Of a stretch of DNA of 33,623 bases, positions 24,852 to 33,519 are shown in pieces. Positions within the stretch are counted from its first letter, which is position 1. Every line of letters starts with the position of its first letter. Source of the DNA: Thiotrichaceae bacterium (GTDB lineage: Bacteria > Pseudomonadota > Gammaproteobacteria > Beggiatoales > Beggiatoaceae). The position numbers and the translations under genes were made by a program. The notes beneath the pieces were generated by a model. It saw only the letters and a program-made list of their open reading frames with translations, searched no databases and had not been told where the DNA came from. The stretch covers positions 1 to 33,623 of the forward strand of contig JAOZSV010000025.1 of NCBI GenBank assembly GCA_029939505.1. The letters are read 5' to 3'.

Positions 24852-25748
24852 TTATTTTTCATATTTTAACCACTCCTCTAAAGACACCCCTAATGGGACT
24901 AAATTCTCACTAAACAGTTTCTCTCCCCAAGCTTCCAACAAAATTTGGTCATACTTCTCCAAAAACTCTGCAAGCCTTTTATTATCAGCCGCATCCCATT
25001 TATTTATTTCAGTTTGGGACAAACCGGCGAATTTAAAAATATCTCGCTGTTTGAGTTCTATGTAAGGGCTAGTGCTTGTTGGTAACAAGATTTCTCCCAC
25101 TTGCAGGGCAAATTCATATACCAGCGAAGGCTCATCACATGACGATTTCTCTTGTTCCTGAAGCCATGAAAGGGTTTTAAACTGAGATATTTTTTCTTGG
25201 AGATAAACCCAATGAAGTTGGCCTAAAGTAATTATTTCTTCAGTAGTCGGTTTATCAATACTCATTTGATCCACTAGTCCCTGTTCCATAGCCATTACTA
25301 TCAATTTTTTATACTGGTTTCTCTCGGCTTTGGGTGGTTCCAAAAAAAACTCAAAGTGAGGTATCTTAGTCATATAAAAATTCAAATGAAAACATGCTCT
25401 ATCAAATAAGGCACCCGGAGAAGGATATTGCCATAACATAGAACCCACAACAGGAGAGTGTCTTGATTGAGCTAAGTCTAGGTTTTTAGTGTACCTATTG
25501 AGAGAACCCAAAAATGGCAAAGGATGTGGTTGAAATGCTGTTCTTTCTAAATCAGATGTCTTAGTGGTTTTATTTTTGACGTAGGCTTGGTATAATTCCC
25601 TTTTGATACTTGACGGTTCAAAGTTGACATTTTTATCAACAGGCCACTTTTGAAAAGTCTCGGTTAGTAGGCTTAGGTATAAATTAAATGACACTTCTCC
25701 ACAATCAGGCAAGAATTTAGTAAACCCAAAATAAAAATGTAGCACCAT
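24852..25748 (-). CDS. Candidate immunity protein A (FLPDC/CDQILL family)
   Basis: This encodes 298 aa from MVLHFYFGFTKFLPDC. AGGA lies about 8 bases before the ATG, supporting the start. Family motifs are FTKFLPDCGEVSFNLYLSLL, FYMTKIPHFEFFL, HWVYLQEKISQFK, EPSLVYEFALQVGEILL, and YDQILLEAWGEKLFSENLVP followed by LGVSLEEWLKYEK. It is cytoplasmic, without signal peptide or membrane helix. It is the first gene after full-length Rhs2 on the same strand, although a 605-base gap separates them, so it probably protects against the Rhs2 tip. Its stop codon touches the start of the next orphan Rhs core, in frame, as expected if the immunity gene and the next module were joined by recombination. No named immunity family is recognised. 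Confidence 0.83.
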   Translation of the reverse strand: MVLHFYFGFTKFLPDCGEVSFNLYLSLLTETFQKWPVDKNVNFEPSSIKRELYQAYVKNKTTKTSDLERTAFQPHPLPFLGSLNRYTKNLDLAQSRHSPVVGSMLWQYPSPGALFDRACFHLNFYMTKIPHFEFFLEPPKAERNQYKKLIVMAMEQGLVDQMSIDKPTTEEIITLGQLHWVYLQEKISQFKTLSWLQEQEKSSCDEPSLVYEFALQVGEILLPTSTSPYIELKQRDIFKFAGLSQTEINKWDAADNKRLAEFLEKYDQILLEAWGEKLFSENLVPLGVSLEEWLKYEK

Positions 25749-25971
25749 GGTTAATTCCTATCTCATTAGTAATAGAGTTAATCCAAGCCAGCATCCTCTT
25801 GAGTGGCTTTCTCTAAAAAAAATTACGAAGTTACCAAAATGACCAAGGTTGATTCCGTACAAGTAGTGGTTTATTTTTAACAGCCTTATGTGTCACTTTC
25901 ATAACACTTGTCACTGTGTAGGATAGCACTAATCAAGGAACGGGCACATTCCTAAAAAATAGGTCATTTTT

Positions 25972-26043
25972 ATAATTCATTGATTTATAAAAAACTTTAT
26001 TAGGATGTGCATCGCCGACAGTTTAGTAAAATCAATGAGTTAT
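25972..26043. repeat. Inverted-repeat element, ATTCATTGATTT ends
   Basis: ATAATTCATTGATTT (25972-25986) and AAATCAATGAGTTAT (26029-26043) differ at one position. Related to the element at 1915-1975. Confidence 0.6.
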
Positions 26044-26200
26044 ATTACCCACTTGGAAAATGGGAATGCGCCTCAAGAAACGTTTGTAAAAGTAGTGACA
26101 AAAAATCATTCCTACAAAAATTATCAGTTTTTGATACTCAATAAGGCAATAAACTAAACTTTTGTTAACTTTTGTTAAAGTAGCGAATAGCCAATGAATT

Positions 26201-26227
26201 ATGGCCTATTGATTGTCAATAGGCCAT
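26201..26227. repeat. Perfect 12-base-stem hairpin
   Basis: ATGGCCTATTGA (26201-26212), loop TTG, TCAATAGGCCAT (26216-26227). On the minus strand no T-run follows, so it is a weak terminator candidate at best; it could still stop or protect the Rhs2 transcript end. Confidence 0.6.
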
Positions 26228-26353
26228 TTGTAATTTTTAAAAAAACGTTTGGTTTATAGCCTCACGTCGTATAAAAAACTGAATTTTTGTCTACACCAGT
26301 TATCACTACCTACGGTGTGTAGGAACAAGACTAAAGCATCATGCCATCATATC

Positions 26354-29300
26354 TCAAGGATAGACACGCATTTTTTGTATGAGTCTTGCGTTCCATAACG
26401 CAAAACGGGTCCAATTTTGACAGTTCCATCTGTCCTTAAAAGAATAAAGAAACGTTTTCCCATCTTCGTAAGCATACGGAAAGTAAACCGTCATTTCCCA
26501 TAGAAAGTATTGCATGTATGTAAATTTGGCTTCCGCCTTCTTTTTAAGGTGTCCCGGAACAAACATTTCATTTCCGGTGTGAATTTGCTTTCTTGTTGTA
26601 TCGTTCTTCATCAAAGTAGCATTATATCGGGTGGAGGGTTTTTCGCCTCCTAAAACAAAAGCATTCAGTAGTTCACATTTAAACTGCTTACGCTGAACCA
26701 CCGTTCTTGGTCGAAATGTAGCAATATCATAACGCCATCCCGCACCTACCAGCGGTTTTCGGCTTCTTCCAACTTTGAGCAGAGTATGTTCAACAAAAAC
26801 AAAGTGATGAGCAGGTGCCTTGGTTACGTTCCGAATGCCAGAAGTTCCTTTGAAAACGTCAAACTTCTTCCCTTTAAGTTTATTCTTGATAATGTAACGA
26901 GCAAGCTTTAGCATAGACGTTCTTGCTAAATGGCCCATTATTTGGAATGTTGCATTGAGACTGGTTAAACTCATATGTCCCGTTGGATCAACAAACACCA
27001 CTGGATTCCCATTCGCATAAAGATACTTATGCAAAGTAATCGGTTGATCCCGTTGTCCTTGCCAAGTATCTGAGGTAAGAAAACGCCCACGACTTGGGTT
27101 ATAATACCGCGCTCTCAAGTAAATCAACCCGGTTTGCTGATCATGTTGTTCGCCAGTGAATCGGTAGTGATTTAGCGTGGCACCATTTATCTGTAATGGA
27201 TTCCCAAATGCGTCATAGTGGTAAACATCCGTTACCGTTTGGTTGTCATCGGTTAAGCCTTTGGTACTACCCAATCGATCATAATGGAAGTAGCGATTTT
27301 CGGATCCCCGTTTTTGACGAAGTAAATCATTGCCGTAGGTGTAGCTGGCTAGCAAATCATTTTCAGAAGAACGTTCTTCCAAGACTTGGGCATAAGGACG
27401 ATTTTTGTCAACCAAGTAGTGAGTAGCAACCTCATTGAGCGTGCTACCGATCCGAATTCCATCGGTATCATAAACATAAGCCATGCTGTCATTAGGAGTG
27501 GTTACGTTGACTAAGCGGTTCTTCAAGTCATAACCATAAGTGGTGGTTCCTTCGGGCCCATTTTGCGTTAAGGTGTTGCCATTAGCATCATAGCTATAAG
27601 AATGATCTCCAGCTGTGAGTAAGCGGTTGTTGGCATCGTAGTTATAGCGGCCGATAACCACGCCATCGACTTGAATTGCTACACGGTTGCTTACCGCATC
27701 ATAGCTGTAAGCGAGAGTCAGATCGCCGTTGATCGGGTCGGTGATGTCTTCCTGAATCAGTCGCCCTAACTTATCATAAGTATAAGCGACTATTCGGCCA
27801 TTGGGTTCAATTACTTGAATTGGGTAGCCAAGTACATTCAGGGTATACTCGTAACTGCCAATGACACTTATGTCCGAATTGAGATGCTCTAGTTTGACCA
27901 ACTGATTGGACGTATCGTAATGATACACGGTGATGGTGCCATTGGGACGAGTCACACGCGTTAAATTACCAACTACATCATAAACATAGCTAGTTACACC
28001 CTCATCAGAATTTGTAACACTACTGAGGCGGTTGAGTTTATCGTAAGTGTAAGTCGTTTGGCCAGAAGAAGTAGTGACAAAGGTGCGATTGCCATTAGCA
28101 TCGTAGCCATATTCAAGGGTAGCCCCTTCTGGATGAACCACTTTGACCAATTGATTATGCACATCATAGCTGTAGTGAGTGACACCTCGACTATCAGTGA
28201 TAGTAGCGGGTAGGCCGTTTTTGGTGTAGGTATAACCAATGATACTTTCATCTGGATAGGTTTCCATCACCAGCCGATTATTGCTATCATAGCTATAACT
28301 AATTGTATCACCATTAAAATTTGTATGGGTCAGGACATTACCATTACCCTCATAAGTGAAGGTTTCGGTCATGTTAAGCGGCAAGGTTCGACTTAACGGC
28401 CTACCCAAATTATCATATGTCCAGCTAGTGGTATGATCCAGCGCGTCAGTTTCGCTGATGACATTGCCAACTTCATCATAGAGATAGCTGGTTTCACCGC
28501 CTTCGGCATCAATAACTTTAGTCAAATGGCCTACTGCATCATATTCATAGCGGGTTACTTGACCGGCCCTATCAACATCTTGAACCCGACGGCCCAAGTC
28601 ATCATACACCACTTGAGTAAAGGTATTATCCGCGTAGATAACTTGAGTTGGTCTACCGACACCATCATATTCAAACCGAATCGTTTGGCCCGATGCATCC
28701 GTGACACTGGTACGATTACCAATACCATCATAGGTTAGCTGGATACTTTGACCTAAAGCATCGGTGATTTTAACGGGTTGTTCACCTTTTCCATATTCAA
28801 AAGTCGTTCGGTTACCATTCGCATCGACTTCCGCCAATACCTGCCCAACAGCATCATATTCCCGGCTGGTAGAGGTTTTGTCAGGTAATAGGGTTTCCAC
28901 CAGACGATTTTGATAATCGTAACGATACTGCGTGGTTTGCCCTTGCCGATCCGTGAAGCTGATTTGATTATCATTGGCATCATACATCGAACTGGTTGAA
29001 GTGTCATCCGGGTAGTTAGTTTTAATTAAACGACCCTGTATATCGTATTCAAAAGTGGTACGATGCCCGTTTTTATCTACAGTCGCGACGACTTGACTAG
29101 CTGCATTATATTCCGTCTGGGTCACATAACCGGCAACATCTGTGATTTTGGTGGGTTTACCATCAGCATCGTAGACTGTCGTACTGAGGAATGAAACGGG
29201 ATTGCCATCAGCCCCAGTACGTGTTTTAAGTTGACTGAGTTCATTGCCATTTTTATCATAAGTGATATGGGTGACATTTCCCAAACTATCGGTTTGACTG

Positions 29301-32275
29301 ATAGGATTTCCGTCATTGTTATAACTAAATGACATAATGAGTTTACCACGCCCATTGAGGATGGCAGTGGCTTGTTTAGCACTGTCATAGATTGGCTCAA
29401 AAATATGACCCGCTGGATCGGTTGCCTTGAGTAGATTGCCTTGCGTGTCATAAGACATTTCTAACACATTATCATTGGGGTATTCTTCCCTTAAGAGATT
29501 GTTATGGTTATCGTAAGCACTTTTCGTGATGTGACCTTCTGGGTCTTTTTTAGTCAAAACGTTCCCATGGGCATCATAAGTGTACTTGGTGGTATGGCCG
29601 AATGGATCAGTGCGACTTAATTCATTCCCATTTGCATCGTAATCATGATAAGTCACATGACCTTTTGCATCAATTTCTGTGACTATTTTACCTTTATCAT
29701 CATAAACGTAAGTCGTCGCAAATCCACGACGATCACGAATGATCTCCTCACGCCCTTCGATATCATGATTAAAATGGATGTGGTTACCTTCTGCGTCAAT
29801 TTGAGCAATTAATCTGCCAGAATCGTCATAGAGGTTCCGCACCATTTTGCGGCCTAACGGGTCTTGAATATCCGTCATGGCGTGGGTGCTATTGTAGCTG
29901 TAACCTACCGTGTTGCCGATCGCATCGCTGGAAGCAATTAAGTCACCAGCAGTGTTGTATTCATATTTCAATGAGTTGCCATTCGGATCAGTGATTTTGG
30001 TAATACGATCCGAACTATCACGGGTGAACTGGACACTTTTGCCAGCAGAATGAATGATGCCATCCTTGCTATAAGTCAAAGTATGGCCGTTAGGGTCTTT
30101 TACTTGACGGATACCAAAGTCCTGTTCCAATTCATATTGGTAGCCTGCTTGAGTCGTTAACCGATAGCGATTGGGATTGACAGATTGACCAGTCGATAGA
30201 TAAATCAGATCATTCCCATCAAAAAGGATAAAACCCAGAGCATCTAATGATTCCAGTTTGGAGAAGGTGCCTTGCTGTGATTGAAATACCACCACTGGAT
30301 TAATGGGTCCCCCTTGGAAAATGGGGCCGCATTCCGGTTGTACATGGACATTGAAGGTTTCAACTTGACCATCTGGCAGCGTCACAGCAACTTGTGGCGA
30401 GCCTAATGGTTCGAGACAAAGTTTGCCCATGAAACCGAAGCCGTATTGGTTGAGTATCCAATCTTTTCCCGGTATACGCGATTCCTCCACTTTAATACTC
30501 TGATAGTTGACGCTCCAACCATGCCCAAAGTCAAGTGCTTGCCCTTTTTGGCGCGTGTCGTAGGTTCGCAAAACATTGAGGGGCATACCCATCATCGGAA
30601 TCGACAAGTCTTCTACTGTGAAGGAAAAGTGGCCGACTTTGAGATCACCTGAGACTTTGATAACGCGGTCAACCACCGTGGTTTGGTTATTGGCATCCGT
30701 CGCGGTCACACGAATATCGTACAGGCCGTTCATAAGCAAACTTGGGTCAAGAGTGCCTAAGACATCGTTATTGATTGCACTTGACCCATTGAAAAAAGTG
30801 GTATAGCTATTTTTACCACGAGGTGACCAAGCAAGAGTATAACCAATCAGATAAGTATCAGAAACCGTACCAATAATCTCGGTAGGCGCTGTTATTTCGG
30901 CATCTGCTGGGGGAGAAGTCAGCGTCACAACTGGCGGTGTGTGATCATTAGGAGCCGTCACCACAAAACGGCTGGATGCTTCCGTCGAATTGCCCTTAGA
31001 ATCGGTGACAGTCACTTGAATCAGATAAAGGCCAGGCGTGTCGCTGCTGAACTGAGCGTGACCTTCAGCATCAACTTCAATGGGGGTACCATTAACGGTC
31101 AAAACAATCGTCAAACGGTCAAGCGCAACATCGCTTTCAATGGTGATTGGCAGCGTGTCGCCTGGTATGACAGTCTCGGCGTGCTTGATTTTGATGACTG
31201 GCGGCGGTGTTTGGTTTTCAACGTCATAGAGGATTTGTCGATCACCACTGGGGTAAATGATCCGAAAGTCGGCAATACCATCGCCATTGACATCCTCAAT
31301 CTGTTCCATAATGAGTTTGCCATCAGGAGGTGGTGTCCCTTTGGTGACGAGCTCATCTAATTGGCTTTGATGAATTTCCCCATTTTGAGTGATTGTAATC
31401 GCACCATCAGGGGTAATCTCAACGGCTTCAACACCTTCAAGGCTTTCAAAATAGGCTCGAAGGGCCTCTAAGTTAGAGGGAATAGTGCAGGCAATAGGCC
31501 AAGCGATACCCTCAATATCATTGTAAGGGGTATTAAAACGGGCATCGGCAACGGTTTCACATCGGTTGGCATTATAGGTATGAATACCCAGTTGCTTGTC
31601 GTTGTGAAAACCATAGAGCAACAAGTCATCAGGCAATGTCTCAAGGCTCTCCACTTTTTTGGGCAAACCTTTACAAGCAACGTTCCAACCCGTGCTATCA
31701 TACACCCACAGGGTACTCGCCTGCGGATTGTCAGCGGCAACACCATACAAAAGGGTGCCTTCCCGATTCCACGCCAGTGCGTAAATGGAGAAAGGCCCAA
31801 ATTGTTCAAAGGCGTTTTTTTCGGCTTCGGTTTGGGGCCAAATTAAAGTACCCTCTGCTGTGTCAATATCCAGTTCCAACAAGCCTTGGTCTGACCAAGC
31901 CACTAGACGACCATCAAAATGAAAGGCCAAACCGACGACGTTGTCAAAGCCAATGTCACCGATCAGCTTAGGTTCTCCCGTGTCGCCATCGACTTGGAAC
32001 AATTGGGCCTCTTTTTTGCCAGAGGCGGCAAAGAGTGAGCGAGTTTGCGGATGGCTATCAAGGGCCTCAATGTCATAGGCTTCAAGTTTGTCACCTAACG
32101 AATTAAAAAGACCTTCTTTTAAGTCGTAAGTGAAAAATTGAGTCTCGGAAACCCCTTCATCATGCACTGCATAAACGGTGTTACATTGGGCTGGGGCTTG
32201 TGCTTGTGCAGCTTGAAAATGACTTGAAAAGTAAATCAAGCTGAAACAGGCGAAATAAAATAGGGTTTTATTCAT
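26354..32275 (-). CDS. Rhs2: secreted YD-repeat polymorphic toxin with permuted papain-like tip A
   Basis: This encodes 1973 aa, starting at 32275 for the same reason as Rhs1 (AGGAG at 32285-32289, 9 bases away). The N-terminal two thousand bases are almost identical to Rhs1: signal peptide (AAQAQA), propeller-like region, DVNGDGIADF, Ig-like modules and Rhs entry segment. The YD-repeat cage then diverges, and the core reads YTYGNDLLRQKR to RYYNPSRGRFLTSDTW. There is no Hint domain; the tip follows PTGHMS at about residue 1769. The tip carries AHHFVFVE with His1823-His1824, GAGWRYDIA, and RWNC(1952)QNWTRFAL. His before Cys, with the Cys in an NCQxW/NCExF-like motif, is the order in permuted NlpC/P60-LRAT enzymes (peptidase, amidase or acyltransferase). 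That assignment is inference from motifs. Candidate immunity A follows. Confidence 0.9.
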   Translation of the reverse strand: MNKTLFYFACFSLIYFSSHFQAAQAQAPAQCNTVYAVHDEGVSETQFFTYDLKEGLFNSLGDKLEAYDIEALDSHPQTRSLFAASGKKEAQLFQVDGDTGEPKLIGDIGFDNVVGLAFHFDGRLVAWSDQGLLELDIDTAEGTLIWPQTEAEKNAFEQFGPFSIYALAWNREGTLLYGVAADNPQASTLWVYDSTGWNVACKGLPKKVESLETLPDDLLLYGFHNDKQLGIHTYNANRCETVADARFNTPYNDIEGIAWPIACTIPSNLEALRAYFESLEGVEAVEITPDGAITITQNGEIHQSQLDELVTKGTPPPDGKLIMEQIEDVNGDGIADFRIIYPSGDRQILYDVENQTPPPVIKIKHAETVIPGDTLPITIESDVALDRLTIVLTVNGTPIEVDAEGHAQFSSDTPGLYLIQVTVTDSKGNSTEASSRFVVTAPNDHTPPVVTLTSPPADAEITAPTEIIGTVSDTYLIGYTLAWSPRGKNSYTTFFNGSSAINNDVLGTLDPSLLMNGLYDIRVTATDANNQTTVVDRVIKVSGDLKVGHFSFTVEDLSIPMMGMPLNVLRTYDTRQKGQALDFGHGWSVNYQSIKVEESRIPGKDWILNQYGFGFMGKLCLEPLGSPQVAVTLPDGQVETFNVHVQPECGPIFQGGPINPVVVFQSQQGTFSKLESLDALGFILFDGNDLIYLSTGQSVNPNRYRLTTQAGYQYELEQDFGIRQVKDPNGHTLTYSKDGIIHSAGKSVQFTRDSSDRITKITDPNGNSLKYEYNTAGDLIASSDAIGNTVGYSYNSTHAMTDIQDPLGRKMVRNLYDDSGRLIAQIDAEGNHIHFNHDIEGREEIIRDRRGFATTYVYDDKGKIVTEIDAKGHVTYHDYDANGNELSRTDPFGHTTKYTYDAHGNVLTKKDPEGHITKSAYDNHNNLLREEYPNDNVLEMSYDTQGNLLKATDPAGHIFEPIYDSAKQATAILNGRGKLIMSFSYNNDGNPISQTDSLGNVTHITYDKNGNELSQLKTRTGADGNPVSFLSTTVYDADGKPTKITDVAGYVTQTEYNAASQVVATVDKNGHRTTFEYDIQGRLIKTNYPDDTSTSSMYDANDNQISFTDRQGQTTQYRYDYQNRLVETLLPDKTSTSREYDAVGQVLAEVDANGNRTTFEYGKGEQPVKITDALGQSIQLTYDGIGNRTSVTDASGQTIRFEYDGVGRPTQVIYADNTFTQVVYDDLGRRVQDVDRAGQVTRYEYDAVGHLTKVIDAEGGETSYLYDEVGNVISETDALDHTTSWTYDNLGRPLSRTLPLNMTETFTYEGNGNVLTHTNFNGDTISYSYDSNNRLVMETYPDESIIGYTYTKNGLPATITDSRGVTHYSYDVHNQLVKVVHPEGATLEYGYDANGNRTFVTTSSGQTTYTYDKLNRLSSVTNSDEGVTSYVYDVVGNLTRVTRPNGTITVYHYDTSNQLVKLEHLNSDISVIGSYEYTLNVLGYPIQVIEPNGRIVAYTYDKLGRLIQEDITDPINGDLTLAYSYDAVSNRVAIQVDGVVIGRYNYDANNRLLTAGDHSYSYDANGNTLTQNGPEGTTTYGYDLKNRLVNVTTPNDSMAYVYDTDGIRIGSTLNEVATHYLVDKNRPYAQVLEERSSENDLLASYTYGNDLLRQKRGSENRYFHYDRLGSTKGLTDDNQTVTDVYHYDAFGNPLQINGATLNHYRFTGEQHDQQTGLIYLRARYYNPSRGRFLTSDTWQGQRDQPITLHKYLYANGNPVVFVDPTGHMSLTSLNATFQIMGHLARTSMLKLARYIIKNKLKGKKFDVFKGTSGIRNVTKAPAHHFVFVEHTLLKVGRSRKPLVGAGWRYDIATFRPRTVVQRKQFKCELLNAFVLGGEKPSTRYNATLMKNDTTRKQIHTGNEMFVPGHLKKKAEAKFTYMQYFLWEMTVYFPYAYEDGKTFLYSFKDRWNCQNWTRFALWNARLIQKMRVYP
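26962..27535 (-). repeat. Rhs core homology block, full-length gene copy
   Basis: Partner of 24275-24848. It ends at the tip boundary (DPTGHMS) on one side and at GYDLKN on the other, so a single crossover here would replace tip A by tip B and delete candidate immunity A. Confidence 0.85.
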
Positions 32276-32284
32276 AATTATCAT

Positions 32285-32289
32285 CTCCT
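32285..32289 (-). promoter_or_regulatory. Ribosome binding site deciding the Rhs2 start
   Basis: AGGAG lies 9 bases before the ATG at 32275 and directly touches the ATG at 32284. Identical to the Rhs1 site. Confidence 0.75.
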
Positions 32290-32358
32290 AAGAATTAAAG
32301 GGTGAGCAAGCAAGCGTCAGGTCAATGCCATTAAGTTAAGCCAGGGCGAACACGCAGG

Positions 32359-32401
32359 ATTCGAGGCTAATGTTTTTCTTCAAAAAACATTAGCCTCGAA
32401 T
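32359..32401. repeat. Hairpin, ATTCGAGGCTAATG arms
   Basis: Perfect 19-base arms (32359-32377 and 32383-32401) around CTTCA. It is at the same site as the TCGAGGTTTGAG hairpin of the first unit. Confidence 0.85.
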
Positions 32402-33453
32402 GCCCCTACAATCACATCATACACGGGGTTTTGTAGGGGCAGACCTGCGTGTCTGCCCTTAACTTAATGGCATTGAAGCGTCAGGTGGGTCACTTTCTAC
32501 TAAATCCACCCTCAAATTGCACTTTCCACCCGTTGATTAAAGATTTAATCAATGGCACAAAAATTTTACTGTTTTTATAATAACACATCAAACTTCAAAA
32601 ACATTCATTTTTTAGCGTTATTTTTTTAAATATTTTCGCATATTGCACCTTATGCCCATCAATTAAAGGCGGTTCATTTTTTTAGGGTAAAATTTTCAAA
32701 AAACTCGAAAGCCTCGAATTTTGATTGTGTGGTTGATCAAAAAGGCTTTTGATTAATCGTATTTTCGCCCTATAGTTTGTCAGATAAATAATGATCGAGG
32801 CGATCACAAGGGCAGACACGCAGGTCTGCCCCTACAAGTACGTTATTTCATACGATTTCAGGTAGGGGCATTCGAGGTTTGAGTTTTTCTTCAAAAAACG
32901 AAATTCGAGGTTCAAGTTATCGAAAAAACTTGAACCTCGAATCGAATCCTGTGTGTTCGCCCTGATTGTGATCGAGGCTAAAGTTTTTTGAAGAAAAACT
33001 TTAGTCGAGGCTAATGTTTTTTCTTTAAAAAAAACATTAGCCTCGACTCGATCATTATTTATCTGAACATCTATATATGGTAAAATAATTACAACGATCA
33101 CTTAAAATTACCATAAAGATTTTCATCATTTAAACCGTTTTTGCTGAGATGATTATAGCCTAACTTTTTGTTTTTTAATGAAATTATTAATTTTAACGCC
33201 TGCCAAAAGCGGATTTGAATTTAAGTCAATCAAGAGAAAGTTTTAGGCGATAATCTCTGATCCATTGGATAAGATATTATTATATCATTGTAAAATGCCG
33301 TTGCACGATAAAACTTTGCCCACCCTACCAGGCTCCTGTTTATACTCACCGCGTTTTGGATGAAATAGTCAATATTTTGTTATTGAACTAAGGAATATAA
33401 AATAATTTCTACAACGTTGTTTTAGTCTATCGTTTTTCAGATAAATACGGAAA

Positions 33454-33486
33454 AGAAACCAAGTTTTTTCAAAAAACTTGGTTTCT
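33454..33486. repeat. Perfect hairpin, AGAAACCAAG arms
   Basis: Sixteen-base arms around a single C. It differs from 20994-21026 only by one base pair in the stem, changed on both arms. It stands where the first unit has the 31-base tandem array, just before the secreted-protein start. Confidence 0.9.
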
Positions 33487-33519
33487 AAGAGATAAGATGC
33501 TCTGCTTAAAAGACTCAAA

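Larger units (their letters stand above)
25749..26353. other. Gene-free gap between Rhs2 and candidate immunity A
   Basis: No coding region is seen on either strand. It holds the two palindromic elements listed next and AT-rich DNA. A gap this long between a toxin and its immunity gene is unusual and may reflect insertion of these elements or an independent immunity promoter. Confidence 0.65.
32290..33519. other. Divergent intergenic region 2, hairpin-rich, no gene
   Basis: Colinear duplicate of 11729-12940. Between 32331 and 32476 a nested structure replaces the simple hairpin of region 1: outer arms TTAAGTTAAG / CTTAACTTAA, then AGGGCGAACACGCAG / CTGCGTGTCTGCCCT, then the inner hairpin 32359-32401. 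GTAGGGGCAGACCTGCGTGT-type arms recur at about 32433-32460 and 32808-32838. The hairpins of 12330-12474 are conserved here at about 32898-33046; that of 12190-12232 is absent. No promoter can be placed with confidence. Confidence 0.8.
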
